From Phytoactinopolyspora halotolerans (GTDB lineage: Bacteria; Actinomycetota; Actinomycetes; Jiangellales; Jiangellaceae), in assembly GCF_010550675.1 (NCBI RefSeq), contig NZ_JAAGOA010000007.1, positions 124,001 through 188,000 on the forward strand: a stretch of 64,000 nucleotides of DNA. The letters are read 5' to 3'. Made by a program: the position numbers and the translations under genes. Of the stretch, positions 26,827 to 36,235 are shown in pieces (within the stretch, counting starts at the first letter, position 1; each line of letters begins with the position of its first letter). Below the pieces are notes generated by a model that was not told where the DNA came from, did not search any database, and saw only the letters and a list, made by a program, of their open reading frames with translations.

Positions 26827-26874
26827 CAGTGGGTCACCTCATCGTTGCCCCAGCGACAGCGAGGTGACCCACTG
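26827..26874. terminator. Bidirectional terminator-like hairpin
   Basis: Perfect 14-bp inverted repeat CAGTGGGTCACCTC / GAGGTGACCCACTG with a 20-nt loop. It lies between the convergent MMPL and ABC permease genes. No T tract follows, as is common in GC-rich actinomycetes. Confidence 0.6.
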
Positions 26875-26974
26875 TCGTGACCGGAAAGGGCCGGGCACAG
26901 GCGCGTGGCGGTTCCGTCATCCGCGCGACATCTGAGAGGCGCATCCGATGTTCGTATTGCTGTGCCACGCGTCC

Positions 26975-28945
26975 CTATTCGCGGGCGGACACCAGGGCGA
27001 TCGGTGCGATCCGGGTCGCTGCCCGCACGGACGCCCACGTAGCGACCGTGATCACGACGAACGCACCGCCGGCGACAGCACCGGCAAGTTCCCACGGGAC
27101 ATCGACGACGGCGGCACCGAGCGTCCTCTCGATCCCGCCCGCGATCCCGGTCATCGTCCCGGCGACGATCACACCGCCCAGGCATACACCGATGGCGGTG
27201 ACCGCCCACGCCTCGATCAGTGCTGAACGGACCACCTGCTGCCTGGTCAGGCCCGTCACCCGTGCGGTGGCGAACTCGCGCTTCCGCTCGGCACTGGAGA
27301 TGACCACGGCGTTGACGACGGCCATGGCCGCGTAGAGACCCGACAGGCCCATCAGCACCACGAGCACCCCGACGTTCTCGTCCTGTTGCTCGGCGGTCTG
27401 GGCGGACGCCCACTCCTCTACCGACCGCGTGACACCCAGATCAGCGGACCGGATCGCCTCCACAACCTGATCGGGATCAGCGTGAGGTTCCAGCTGAACC
27501 ACCGCATGCGCCGGCCAGTTCGCCCGTTCCTCCGGCGTGAACAGGTCCATCGGGACGAGAATCCCGTCGCTGCCCGACAGCGTCTCCGGAAGGACGGCGA
27601 CGACGGTCGGGGAGAACTCCCGCTCTGATACCTGCTCGAGTACCCGTGCCGTCACCGTCGTACCGAGGTCCACCCGGTAGCCAGGGCTCGTGGTCACGGC
27701 GATGGCCGAGCCGCTCAGCTCGTCCAACGAGCCGGCCAGCGCTTCCTGCCGGTGGGTCCGCCGGTAGGCATCCGGCTCGACCGCGACGATGCCGGAACTG
27801 AAGACCTCCTCCTCTAACTCTTCGGGATCGCCGATGTCCACCGTTATCGTCACGATCATCGGCACGCTGATCTGCGATGACACCACGGCGACGCCATCGA
27901 GGGAAGCGAGCTTCTCAGTCCGCGCGCCGGTCGACTCCACGATCAGGTCGCCGTCGATCATCTGCTGTTGTTCCTCGCCCGCCGCGACGGCCAGCGAGCC
28001 GAGGCTGCCGGCGAGGCCCAGCAGCAACGCGACCAGCACGATCAGCGGCGCCGCCGTCGCGGCGCTGCGTCGCACGCCGTCCCGCAGGTTCGCCTCGGCC
28101 AGGCGCCCGACGGCGCTCACCGCACCCAGCAGACCCAAGACCCTGCCCGCCAGCGGGACGACGAGTGGGCTCAGCATGCTCAGCGCCAGCCCACCGGTGA
28201 TCGCGAGCCCCATCGACGTCGCCACCGCCACGTCCGTGTCCGCACCTTCCGACCGCGCGGCCGTGAACAGCCCCACCGAGGATGCCAGCATCAACAGCCC
28301 GAAGATCCACCGCGGCAGCGTCATCATTCGGCCGGCGCGCCCGGTGTCAAGCAGTGCCTCGAGCGGGCGCACCTTCGCCGCCCGGCGCGACGCCGCGAGG
28401 ACGCCGAGCAGGGCGACGACGAGACCCGTGCCGGCCGCGACGGCGGTGTGCCAGCCGGCCCATGGAGTGGCGAAACCGTCCGGCAGGAATTCCAGCTCGG
28501 TCAGCAACCACCGCTGGATCCGCACCGCGGCGAAGCCGACCGGAAAGCCGAGCGCGGCGCCACACAGGCCGAGCAGCACCCCTTCGCACAGCAGCAGCCT
28601 GCGCAGCTGGCGCCGCCGCGCACCGAGCACCCGCAACAGCGCGAGGTCACGGCGCCGCTGGGCGACGGCGAAGGCAAACGTGGAACTCACGATGAAGATC
28701 GCGAGGAACGCGGCGATGACCATCGCGATCCCCATGAGGGTGGCGGCGCCGTCGTAGTTGTCGCGGATCTGCGCCTCTTCCAGAGGATCGAGGCCCTCGG
28801 GAATGGGCGGATCGCCCGCCGCGGCCATGATCTGCAGGGACGCCTGGACCAGCGCCACGCCCACGGCGACGCTCAGGATCGCACCGACGAACAGCTGCCA
28901 GCGTTCACGGAAACCGCTCCACGACAGCCGGACCATACCCGTCAC
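26975..28945 (-). CDS. ABC transporter permease, FtsX/MacB type
   Basis: 656-aa permease with about ten membrane helices. It has two FtsX domains: the first around STFAFAVAQRRRDLALLRVLGARRRQL, and the second around VVISSAERKREFATARVTGLTRQQV. A large extracytoplasmic domain lies between them (about residues 330-500). The last residues RAATRIAPIALVSARE are typical. Such systems move lipoproteins, peptides or antibiotics by mechanotransmission. The GTG at 28945 overlaps the stop of the ATPase gene; an ATG at 28936 is a second choice. It is divergent from a kinase and regulator pair. Confidence 0.9.
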   Translation of the reverse strand: MTGMVRLSWSGFRERWQLFVGAILSVAVGVALVQASLQIMAAAGDPPIPEGLDPLEEAQIRDNYDGAATLMGIAMVIAAFLAIFIVSSTFAFAVAQRRRDLALLRVLGARRRQLRRLLLCEGVLLGLCGAALGFPVGFAAVRIQRWLLTELEFLPDGFATPWAGWHTAVAAGTGLVVALLGVLAASRRAAKVRPLEALLDTGRAGRMMTLPRWIFGLLMLASSVGLFTAARSEGADTDVAVATSMGLAITGGLALSMLSPLVVPLAGRVLGLLGAVSAVGRLAEANLRDGVRRSAATAAPLIVLVALLLGLAGSLGSLAVAAGEEQQQMIDGDLIVESTGARTEKLASLDGVAVVSSQISVPMIVTITVDIGDPEELEEEVFSSGIVAVEPDAYRRTHRQEALAGSLDELSGSAIAVTTSPGYRVDLGTTVTARVLEQVSEREFSPTVVAVLPETLSGSDGILVPMDLFTPEERANWPAHAVVQLEPHADPDQVVEAIRSADLGVTRSVEEWASAQTAEQQDENVGVLVVLMGLSGLYAAMAVVNAVVISSAERKREFATARVTGLTRQQVVRSALIEAWAVTAIGVCLGGVIVAGTMTGIAGGIERTLGAAVVDVPWELAGAVAGGAFVVITVATWASVRAATRIAPIALVSARE

Positions 28946-29703
28946 GCCTCCCTGCCATGCCGCTCGCCGTCCTCCAGGCCGGCGAGCATGTCGGCCACAT
29001 CCTTCGCGGACGGGCGCGCAGCGCGGTCGACGATCCGTCCGTCGGACAGGAACAGCACCGAGTCGGCGGACGACGCGGCGAGCGGATCGTGCGTCACCAT
29101 CACGATCGTCTGGCCCGTGTCGGTCACCATCTCACGGAGCAGATCGAGGACGACGCGCGCCGACGACGAGTCCAGGGCACCGGTCGGCTCGTCGGCGAAG
29201 AGAACGGGCGGGCGGGCCACCATGGCTCGGGCGATCGCCACTCGCTGCTGCTGGCCGCCGGAGAGTTCGCGCGGGCGGTGCCGGGCCCGGTCGCCGAGGC
29301 CGACCGAGGTCAGGGTCGCCCGTATCTCCCGCTTCGACACGCGCACTCCCGCAAGCCTCAGCGGCAGCGCGACGTTCTGTTCGGCGGTGAGCGAGCCGAT
29401 CAGGTTGAAATTCTGGAAGACGAAGCCGATGTCCGCCCGCCTGAGTTCGGTGAGTGCGGCGTCCGGTGCTCGCGTGATCTCCGTGCCGCGGAGGACCACC
29501 TGCCCGGTGTCCGCGCGTTCCAGCCCGGCCGCGCAGTGCAGCAGTGTCGACTTGCCGGACCCGGACGGGCCCATCACCGCCGTCCAGGATCCGGTGGGGA
29601 AATCGACGTCCACGCCGTCCAACGCCCGGACCCGCGCCTGTCCCCTGCCGTAGTCTTTCGTCACGCCGCGCAGCTCAACGGCGGCGTGGTCGGTTGCCAG
29701 CAT
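28942..29703 (-). CDS. ABC transporter ATP-binding protein (MacB/LolD type)
   Basis: ATPase of about 253 aa. Walker A GPSGSGKSTLLH, Q-loop VFQNFNLIGSLTAEQNV, signature LSGGQQQRVAIARAM, Walker B PVLFADEPTGALD and switch His MVTHDP are all present, so it should be active. The ATG at 29703 is the first before the domain; a GTG at 29709 is possible. It is coupled by a 4-nt overlap to the FtsX-type permease, giving a complete exporter. Confidence 0.94.
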   Translation of the reverse strand: MLATDHAAVELRGVTKDYGRGQARVRALDGVDVDFPTGSWTAVMGPSGSGKSTLLHCAAGLERADTGQVVLRGTEITRAPDAALTELRRADIGFVFQNFNLIGSLTAEQNVALPLRLAGVRVSKREIRATLTSVGLGDRARHRPRELSGGQQQRVAIARAMVARPPVLFADEPTGALDSSSARVVLDLLREMVTDTGQTIVMVTHDPLAASSADSVLFLSDGRIVDRAARPSAKDVADMLAGLEDGERHGREA

Positions 29704-29767
29704 CGTCACCGTTCCAGGACAGCCGACAACCCGCTCCGCGGTCACTACGTATGATCGGTGAAACCGA

Positions 29768-29785
29768 GGTAGGGCTAGGCCTACC
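29768..29785. promoter_or_regulatory. Inverted repeat between ABC exporter and kinase genes
   Basis: GGTAGG-N6-CCTACC lies in the gap between the divergent ABC transporter and the second two-component system. It is a candidate site for the LuxR-type regulator encoded at 31173-31880. Inference from position and symmetry only. Confidence 0.4.
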
Positions 29786-29850
29786 CGCCTTCTCCGGCCA
29801 ACCGGCTGGTCATCGAGGCTGCGGCGGCTAGCGTGGTGCAGGTGCACGAC

Positions 29851-31239
29851 ATGGATCCGCGGACCGCACTGGAGTCCGTCACCCGTCGCCGGTTTCTGCT
29901 GACCCGCTGGCCGTGGCGGTCACTGGGCTACCTGGTGACGACCGGGCTGGTCGCCCTCGGGGCGGCGCCGCTCGTGCTGGCGGGCCTGCCGTGGATCGTG
30001 CTGCTCTCGCTGATCTCCGAGCCCGGCAACCGGCCCGGCCTGGGTACGTCTGTCCTGCTCATGTTCACCGGCCTGGTGCTCATGGTGGCTCTCGGCCCGC
30101 TGGTGTCGATACCGCTGGCGGAACTGGAACGGCGGCGGCTGCGGATGGTCGACGACCGCACGGTGCTGTCCGCGCACCGGGAACCTCCCGGCGCCGATCT
30201 GTGGTCCTGGCTGCGCACCCGCTACTCCGAGGCGGCGACGTGGCGGGAGCTCGGGTACGCGCTGTTACTGGTCACGGTCGCGCCGCTGGCCTATTTCGTC
30301 GTGCTGGTCGCCTTGGTGTTCGTCATGTTCCTGGTCGGTAGCCCCCTGCTGATCGCGCTGGAGGAAGGCCCGGTCAGCCTGGGGCTCGGCGAGATCGACT
30401 CTCCGGCTCAGGCGATACCCTATGCGCTCGCCGGCCTCGTCCTGCTCCCCGCGGTCCCGTACCTGTTCGCGGTGCTCGCCGGTGGGCACGGTGTCGTCGC
30501 GAGAGCGCTGCTGCACGGAGAAGACCGGGAAGAACTGCGAGCTCGGTTGGTCGACGTATCGCGCTCCCGGGCTCGGCTGGTGGACGCGTTCGAGGCCGAA
30601 CGACGCCGGATCGAACGCGACCTGCACGACGGCGCGCAGCGGCGGTTGGTCAGCCTCACCCTTCAGCTCGGCATGGCCCGCCTGGACCTGCCGCCGCAGT
30701 CGCCTGCCGCGGCGGCCGTCTCGGACGCGCACGAGCAGGCCAAGCAGGTCATGGCCGAGCTGAGAGAACTGATCCGGGGTATCCATCCGCAGGTCCTGAC
30801 CGACCGCGGCCTGGGCGCGGCACTGCGTCACCTGGCCGACGAGGCCTCGATCCCGGTGACGGTCGACGTCGACGTACCCGAGCGACCGTCGGAGCACGTG
30901 GAGGGGACGGCGTATTTCGTCGTATCCGAGGCGCTGACGAACGTGGCGAAGCACAGCGGGGCGAGCGAGGCGCGGGTCACTGTCCAACGGCGCCGGGATG
31001 CGCCCGACGGCGATCTGCTCATCGTCCAGGTGTGGGACGACGGCCGGGGCGGAGCCGATCCGGAACGCGGCACCGGACTGATCGGGCTGGCTGACCGGGC
31101 CGCCGTCGTGGACGGCAGAATGTTTCTGTCCAGCCCGACCGGCGGGCCGACCGTCCTACGCGTGGAGCTTCCGTGCAGCCCGAACCACCAGCACAGCCCG
31201 ACCCAGTGGCGCAGCCGGAACAATCGGTCACCCGGGTAG
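29851..31239 (+). CDS. Sensor histidine kinase (NarL/DesK-like)
   Basis: Membrane kinase of about 462 aa. Four hydrophobic segments lie in the first 230 residues. The phospho-His is in RRRIERDLHDGAQRRLVSLTLQLG, followed by LRELIRGIHPQVLTDRGLGAALRHLA. The ATPase domain has SEALTNVAKHSGASEARV, VWDDGRGGADPERGTGLIGLADRAA and a closing GPTVLRVELP. ATG 29851 is favoured because AGGTG lies 6 nt before it; a GTG at 29833 is possible. Its end overlaps the regulator gene by 67 nt. Confidence 0.9.
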   Translation: MDPRTALESVTRRRFLLTRWPWRSLGYLVTTGLVALGAAPLVLAGLPWIVLLSLISEPGNRPGLGTSVLLMFTGLVLMVALGPLVSIPLAELERRRLRMVDDRTVLSAHREPPGADLWSWLRTRYSEAATWRELGYALLLVTVAPLAYFVVLVALVFVMFLVGSPLLIALEEGPVSLGLGEIDSPAQAIPYALAGLVLLPAVPYLFAVLAGGHGVVARALLHGEDREELRARLVDVSRSRARLVDAFEAERRRIERDLHDGAQRRLVSLTLQLGMARLDLPPQSPAAAAVSDAHEQAKQVMAELRELIRGIHPQVLTDRGLGAALRHLADEASIPVTVDVDVPERPSEHVEGTAYFVVSEALTNVAKHSGASEARVTVQRRRDAPDGDLLIVQVWDDGRGGADPERGTGLIGLADRAAVVDGRMFLSSPTGGPTVLRVELPCSPNHQHSPTQWRSRNNRSPG

Positions 31240-31880
31240 TGCTCGCCGAGGACGGCGTGCTGCTCCGTGAAGGTCTGGCCGGGCTGCTGGATCGCTTCGG
31301 CTTCCGGGTGGTCGCCGCCGTCGGCGACGCCGACGCCCTCAGAGCCGCCGTCGATGAACACTCCCCGGACCTGGTGGTGACCGACATCCGGATGCCTCCG
31401 GGTTTCGCCGACGAGGGCCTGCGGGCCGCAGTCGAGCTTCGGCGTCGCCACCCTGACCTGGCTGTCGTCGCCCTGAGCCAGTACGTCGAGCAGAGCTACG
31501 CTTCCGAGCTGATCGACTCGGCCGACGGCCACGGCGTCGGTTACCTGCTCAAGGATCGCATCGTCGACGTGGAAGAGTTCGTCGGCACGCTGCGGCAGGT
31601 GGTGAACGGCGGCACCGTCGTCGATCCGCAGGTGGTCCGCCAGCTGCTACGTCGCCGCCGAGACCCGCTGGCGCGGCTGTCCCCACGCGAGCACGAGGTG
31701 CTGGCACAGATCGCCGAAGGTCACTCCAACGCCGCGATCGCACGGAACCTGGTCATCACCGAGGCAGCCGTCGGCAAGCACATCAGCAGCATCTTCACCA
31801 AACTGGACCTGCCGCCGACCGAGGAGACCAACCGCCGAGTATCCGCCGTCCTGGCCTACCTGAGACACGACTCCCCATAG
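31173..31880 (+). CDS. LuxR/NarL-type response regulator
   Basis: Regulator of about 235 aa. The receiver domain has VVLAEDG, the phospho-Asp in DLVVTDIRMPP, VVALSQYVEQSYA and GYLLKDR. The HTH is LuxR type (LSPREHEVLAQIAEGHSNAAIARNL, then EAAVGKHISSIFTKL). The GTG start lies inside the kinase gene and gives a 20-residue Pro/Gln-rich head; no closer start codon precedes the receiver domain. It probably controls the divergent ABC exporter. Confidence 0.9.
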   Translation: MQPEPPAQPDPVAQPEQSVTRVVLAEDGVLLREGLAGLLDRFGFRVVAAVGDADALRAAVDEHSPDLVVTDIRMPPGFADEGLRAAVELRRRHPDLAVVALSQYVEQSYASELIDSADGHGVGYLLKDRIVDVEEFVGTLRQVVNGGTVVDPQVVRQLLRRRRDPLARLSPREHEVLAQIAEGHSNAAIARNLVITEAAVGKHISSIFTKLDLPPTEETNRRVSAVLAYLRHDSP

Positions 31881-31894
31881 ACACGACTCCCCAT
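31864..31894. repeat. 16-bp tandem duplication at the regulator stop codon
   Basis: GACACGACTCCCCATA (31864-31879) is repeated at once as GACACGACTCCCCAT (31880-31894). The first copy encodes the end of the regulator; the second runs into the left arm of the large hairpin that follows. It could be a footprint of insertion of that palindrome. Confidence 0.6.
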
Positions 31895-31947
31895 GATCAT
31901 GAACACTTACCGTTCATATGGCACGGGAACTGTTCATGATCATGGGG
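31889..31947. terminator. Large palindrome, possible bidirectional terminator or mobile repeat
   Basis: Perfect 17-bp inverted repeat, CCCCATGATCATGAACA at 31889-31905 and its complement at 31931-31947, around a 25-nt loop. It lies between the convergent regulator and mnmA genes and overlaps the last codons of mnmA. It may terminate both transcripts, or be a dispersed palindromic element. Confidence 0.6.
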
Positions 31948-33017
31948 CTGTGAGCGCGGTCGATGGTGGCGGAGCCGATGACGCGGTCGCCGTCGTAGAG
32001 GACGATCGCCTGGCCCGGCGCCACGCCCTCCTGCGCCACGTCGAACCAGACGGTGAGGACGTCATCCACCAGCTCGGCCCGGGCCGGCACCGGCTCACCG
32101 TGCGCCCGGAACTGCGCCGCGCATTCGACGACGCCGACGGGAGCCGGGCCGCACCACCGCGGCGCCGAGCCGACGACCTCGCCGACAGCGAGCTCCTCTC
32201 GCGAACCGACCGTGACACGGCGGTCCACCGGGGAGATGTCCAGCACGTACCGCGGTTTGCCGTCCGGCGCCGGGCGGCCGATCCGCAACCCCTTGCGCTG
32301 GCCGATGGTGAATCCGAACGTGCCGTCGTGCTCGCCGATTACCTCGCCGGATGTGTCCACCACCTCGCCGGGCGCCTCGCCCAGCTGGTCGCGGAGGAAC
32401 CCCGCCGTGTCGCCGTCGGCGATGAAGCAGATGTCGTGGCTGTCCGGCTTGCGCGCCACCGCCAGCCCGCGACGCTCCGCCTCGTCCCGGATGTCGGTCT
32501 TCACCGTGTCGCCCAGTGGGAAAATCGCGTGTGCCAGCTGCTCCGAGGTCAACACGCCCAGCACGTAGGACTGGTCCTTCTCCGGGTCGACGGCTCGATG
32601 CAGCTCGCGGCCCTGGGGTCCGTCCAGGATGCGCGCGTAGTGTCCGGTGCAGACCGCGTCGAAGCCCAGCGCGAGCGCACGCTCGAGAACGGCGGAGAAC
32701 TTGATCTTCTCGTTGCAGCGCAGGCACGGGTTCGGGGTGCGGCCGGCGGCATACTCGGCGACGAAGTCCTCCACCACGTCCGCCCGGAACCGCTCCGCGA
32801 GGTCCCAGATGTAGAACGGGATGCCCATGACGTCCGCGGCCCGGCGCGCGTCCCGCGAGTCCTCAAGCGTGCAGCACCCGCGCGCCCCCGACCGGAACGA
32901 CTGCGGGTTGGACGACAGCGCCAGGTGCACGCCGGTTACGTCGTGCCCGGCATCGACCATCCGCGCGGCCGCCACCGCCGAGTCGACGCCTCCGGACATC
33001 GCTGCCAGTACTCGCAT
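31914..33017 (-). CDS. mnmA: tRNA 2-thiouridylase MnmA
   Basis: Thiolates the wobble uridine of tRNA-Lys, -Glu and -Gln using ATP and a persulfide. The 367-aa protein begins [20 protein letters not shown] with the PP-loop SGGVDS. It has the catalytic Cys in [12 protein letters not shown] and the second Cys in [13 protein letters not shown], plus [13 protein letters not shown]. The final residues ([11 protein letters not shown]) are encoded by the palindrome at 31889-31947 and are not typical of the family. It lies 8 nt downstream of a cysteine desulfurase gene, its usual sulfur source. Confidence 0.95.
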   Translation of the reverse strand: MRVLAAMSGGVDSAVAAARMVDAGHDVTGVHLALSSNPQSFRSGARGCCTLEDSRDARRAADVMGIPFYIWDLAERFRADVVEDFVAEYAAGRTPNPCLRCNEKIKFSAVLERALALGFDAVCTGHYARILDGPQGRELHRAVDPEKDQSYVLGVLTSEQLAHAIFPLGDTVKTDIRDEAERRGLAVARKPDSHDICFIADGDTAGFLRDQLGEAPGEVVDTSGEVIGEHDGTFGFTIGQRKGLRIGRPAPDGKPRYVLDISPVDRRVTVGSREELAVGEVVGSAPRWCGPAPVGVVECAAQFRAHGEPVPARAELVDDVLTVWFDVAQEGVAPGQAIVLYDGDRVIGSATIDRAHSPMIMNSSRAI

Positions 33018-33025
33018 TCTCGTCC

Positions 33026-34225
33026 TCACCGGTTGTTCTTCCAGGTAGCGTCCACGAGGCCCGCCGCACGTGCCCGTTCCACCGCCGGACCGATCGCCTC
33101 GATCACGGCATCCACGTCCTCCGGGGTGGAGGTGCGGCCCAATGAGAAGCGCAGCGACGCTTGCGCCACGTCGTCGGCGATCCCCATCGCAAGCAGCACG
33201 TGCGACGGACGGGACACCCCGACCGAGCATGCGCTGCCGGTCGAGCAATAGACGCCGGCGGCGTCCAGCAACAACAGTAGCGAGTCGCCCGTGCAGCCGG
33301 GAAACGAGAAATGCGCGATCCCGGGCAGAGTCCGCGCCCCGGCAGCGTTGCGGATCGCGTCCGGCACGGCCGCGGTCACACCGTCCGCGAGCCGGTCACG
33401 CAACCGGCTCAATCTCCGCATGTGCGGCTCCACGTCTCGGGTGGCGGCTCGGGCCGCGGTCGCGAAGCCCGCGAACGACGGCGCGTCGAGCGTGCCGGAG
33501 CGCACATCCCGTTCCTGCCCGCCGCCGTGCTGAACCGGCGTCAGCGTGACGTCGCGACGGACGAGGAGAGCACCCACACCGATCGGCCCGCCGAGCTTGT
33601 GCGCCGAGATCGTCACCGTGTCCAGGCCGCTGGCGGAGAAGTCGATCGGCACCTGCCCCGCCGCCTGCACGGCGTCCGAATGCACCGGGATCCCGTGTTC
33701 GTGCGCGACGGCGGTGATCTCTCCCATCGGCTGCACGGTGCCGACCTCGTTGTTCGCCCACATGACGGCGACCAGCGCGACCGACTCCGGATCCCGCCGC
33801 ACGGCGGCACTGTACGCGTCCAAGTCGAGCCGGCCGTTGCGGTCGACCGGCAACCACTCGACCTCGGCACCTTGTGCGTCGCCCAACCATTGCACCGTGT
33901 CCATGACGGCGTGATGCTCGACGGCGGAGGCCAGAATCCGCACCCGCCGCGGGTCTGCGGCCCGCCGGGACCAGTACAAGCCCTTCACGGCGAGGTTGTC
34001 GGCTTCGGTGCCGCCGGAGGTGAACACGACCTCACTCGGCCCGGCCCCGAATGCGGCCGCCACGGTCTCGCGCGACTCCTCGACGAGCTTGCGGGCCTGC
34101 CGCCCGGCGGCGTGCAGCGACGACGGGTTGCCGAGGGTAGCCATCGTCTCCGCGACGACCTCGATCACCTCGGGCAAGATGGGGCTCGTCGCGGCGTGGT
34201 CCACGTAAACGCGCCGCTCCGACAT
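33026..34225 (-). CDS. Cysteine desulfurase (IscS/NifS family)
   Basis: PLP enzyme of about 399 aa that takes sulfur from cysteine for thiolation. Visible: [14 protein letters not shown] at the start, [21 protein letters not shown] with the cofactor-stacking His, [11 protein letters not shown], the PLP Lys in [16 protein letters not shown], and the persulfide Cys in [26 protein letters not shown] 34225 gives the expected N-terminus. It forms an operon with mnmA, so its sulfur most likely goes to tRNA. Confidence 0.94.
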   Translation of the reverse strand: MSERRVYVDHAATSPILPEVIEVVAETMATLGNPSSLHAAGRQARKLVEESRETVAAAFGAGPSEVVFTSGGTEADNLAVKGLYWSRRAADPRRVRILASAVEHHAVMDTVQWLGDAQGAEVEWLPVDRNGRLDLDAYSAAVRRDPESVALVAVMWANNEVGTVQPMGEITAVAHEHGIPVHSDAVQAAGQVPIDFSASGLDTVTISAHKLGGPIGVGALLVRRDVTLTPVQHGGGQERDVRSGTLDAPSFAGFATAARAATRDVEPHMRRLSRLRDRLADGVTAAVPDAIRNAAGARTLPGIAHFSFPGCTGDSLLLLLDAAGVYCSTGSACSVGVSRPSHVLLAMGIADDVAQASLRFSLGRTSTPEDVDAVIEAIGPAVERARAAGLVDATWKNNR

Positions 34226-34294
34226 ACGTCGTCCAGAATACCGTGCCGGCCGTCTGGCTTCAGATTTCAACGTCGCCATCGGTGGGCATCGGCG

Positions 34295-34342
34295 ATGGGA
34301 TGCGGGTTTGGTGCGCTATAACCCACCAAACCCGCATCCCAT
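34295..34342. terminator. Perfect 19-bp hairpin downstream of etfA
   Basis: A 19-bp perfect stem with a 10-nt loop (CGCTATAACC); the left arm begins ATGGGATGCGGG and the right arm ends CCCGCATCCCAT. It follows the etfA stop and precedes the cysteine desulfurase start, so it probably ends the etf transcript. It also looks like a dispersed palindromic repeat. Confidence 0.65.
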
Positions 34343-34375
34343 AATCGCGACACCAGCGCCAGGATGGTCGCAGCT

Positions 34376-35332
34376 TCACGCCTTGCGCTTGGTGATCTCC
34401 TCAGTCGCCTGCGGCAGGACCGTGTGCAGATCACCGACGACGCCGAAGTCCGCCATCGAGAAGATCGGCGCCTCCGCGTCCTTGTTGACCACCACCACGG
34501 TCTTCGAGGTCTGCATTCCCGCCCGGTGCTGAATGGCTCCGGAGATGCCGGCGGCGACGTACAGCTGCGGCGAGACGGTCTTTCCGGTCTGGCCGACCTG
34601 ATGGGCGTGGGGGTACCAGCCGGAGTCCACCGCCGCACGGGATGCGCCGACCGCGGCACCGAGTGCGTCGGCGAGCGCCTCCACCGGACCGAAGTCACCG
34701 CCGGTTCCTCGACCGCCGGAGACCACGATCGCGGCCTCGGTCAACTCCGGCCGCCCGCTCTCCCCGCGAGCGGCGCGTTCCACGATCCTGGCACGTTTGG
34801 CCGTGTCGGAGATCGACACCGCCACCTTCTCCTCCACCGGTGTGCTCTGTGCCGGCTCCGGCGTGGCGGCATTGGGCTTGACCGTGACGATCGGCGTGCC
34901 GTGGGTGACCCGGGCGGTCACCGTGTACCCACCGGCGAAGACGGACTGCGTCGTCGTGATGCCGGCGTCCGCGGCCACGACATCGACCGCGTCGGTGATG
35001 AGGCCCGATTCGAGCTTGATCGCCAGCCGTGCGGCGATCTCCTTACCGTCCGGGTTGGAGGCGAGCAGGATAGCCGCGGGCTGTGCCGTCGCCGCGACCT
35101 GCGCCAGCACTTCGGCCTGTGGCGCCACGAGGTGGTCCACGAGCTCCGGGTTCTCCGCCACATACACCTTGGCCGCACCGAACTGCGCCAGTGTGTCGCG
35201 AGCGGCGTCGTAACCGGAGCCGATGAAGACCGCCGAAGGCTCACCGAGGCGGCGGGCGATGGTCAGCAGCTCGGTTGTCGTCTTGCGTACCGCGCCGTCC
35301 GCATGGTCGACGAGGACGAGGATCTCAGCCAT
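34376..35332 (-). CDS. etfA: Electron transfer flavoprotein alpha subunit
   Basis: FAD-binding subunit of about 318 aa that, with EtfB, carries electrons from acyl-CoA and other dehydrogenases to the quinone pool. The C-terminal FAD domain is well conserved: VVSGGRGTGGDFGPVEALADALGAAVGASRAAVDSGW, HQVGQTGKTVSPQLYVAAGISGAIQH and VVNKDAEAPIF. ATG 35332 gives the family N-terminus AEILVLVDHADG. It starts 25 nt after etfB stops, in one operon. Confidence 0.95.
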   Translation of the reverse strand: MAEILVLVDHADGAVRKTTTELLTIARRLGEPSAVFIGSGYDAARDTLAQFGAAKVYVAENPELVDHLVAPQAEVLAQVAATAQPAAILLASNPDGKEIAARLAIKLESGLITDAVDVVAADAGITTTQSVFAGGYTVTARVTHGTPIVTVKPNAATPEPAQSTPVEEKVAVSISDTAKRARIVERAARGESGRPELTEAAIVVSGGRGTGGDFGPVEALADALGAAVGASRAAVDSGWYPHAHQVGQTGKTVSPQLYVAAGISGAIQHRAGMQTSKTVVVVNKDAEAPIFSMADFGVVGDLHTVLPQATEEITKRKA

Positions 35333-35357
35333 ATCTGTGTGCTCTCCCTCGAACGCT

Positions 35358-36137
35358 TCAGATGAACTTCTGGTCGGCCAGATAGGCGGCGAGCTTGGCG
35401 CCACCGTCGCCCTCATCCGTGACGACCTCGCCTTGGGTGCGCGGCGGACGGGCCGTCACCGACGCCACGACGGACCAGGCGGCCGACAACCCGACGGAGC
35501 CGGCGTCGATGCCCAGGTCGGCCAGCGACCACGTCTGAACCGGCTTCTTCTTGGCCGCCATGATGCCCTTGAAGGACGGATAGCGGGGCTCGTTGATCTG
35601 GTCGGTGACGGAGACGATGGCCGGCAGCGCGGCCTCGACTGTCTCGGTGACGTCGGCGTCCCGGCGCGCCCGCACGGTGCCGCCGTCGAGCGTCAGTTCG
35701 CCGACGAAGCCGACGTGAGCAAGCTGGAGCCGCTCAGCCAGCATGGCGGGGACGACGCTCATCCCGCCGTCGGTGGACGCCATGCCGGTGAACACGAGGT
35801 CGACCTCGCCCACCTTCTCGATCGCGGCCGCCAGCACCTGGGACGTCGCCAGCGCGTCCGACCCGTGGAGCGCCTCGTCGAGCACATGCACGCCGGAGTC
35901 CGCTCCCATCTGAAGCGCTCGCTTGATGGCGTCCTGCGCCTGCTCCGGCCCCATGGTGACGGCGATGACCTCGGCGTCGCCGGCGTCGGAGATCTTGAGC
36001 GCCTCCTCCACTGCGTACTCGTCGAGCTCGGACAGGATGCTGTCTACGCTGACCCGATCGGTCGTGTAGTCCGCTTCATCGAATTTCCGGTCCGCCGCGG
36101 CGTCCGGGACGTGCTTCACTAGAACGACGATCTTCAT
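35358..36137 (-). CDS. etfB: Electron transfer flavoprotein beta subunit
   Basis: 259-aa EtfB. N-terminus KIVVLVKHVPDAAADRKFD; the AMP-binding region and family signature are seen in EVIAVTMGPEQAQDAIKRALQMGAD, LVFTGMASTDGGMSVVPAMLAERLQ and VTDQINEPRYPSFKGIMAAKKKP. Forms the heterodimer with EtfA. A 16-bp perfect palindrome lies 99 bp upstream of the start and may control the operon. Confidence 0.95.
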   Translation of the reverse strand: MKIVVLVKHVPDAAADRKFDEADYTTDRVSVDSILSELDEYAVEEALKISDAGDAEVIAVTMGPEQAQDAIKRALQMGADSGVHVLDEALHGSDALATSQVLAAAIEKVGEVDLVFTGMASTDGGMSVVPAMLAERLQLAHVGFVGELTLDGGTVRARRDADVTETVEAALPAIVSVTDQINEPRYPSFKGIMAAKKKPVQTWSLADLGIDAGSVGLSAAWSVVASVTARPPRTQGEVVTDEGDGGAKLAAYLADQKFI

Positions 36138-36235
36138 GGCCGACAGACAACCTCCTCAGCTTGCCTTCCAAAGCCTTGAGGACGTGCGGCGCAGGGCGTC
36201 GCAGTCTCGAAACGAATGACCCGATCGTACCCATG

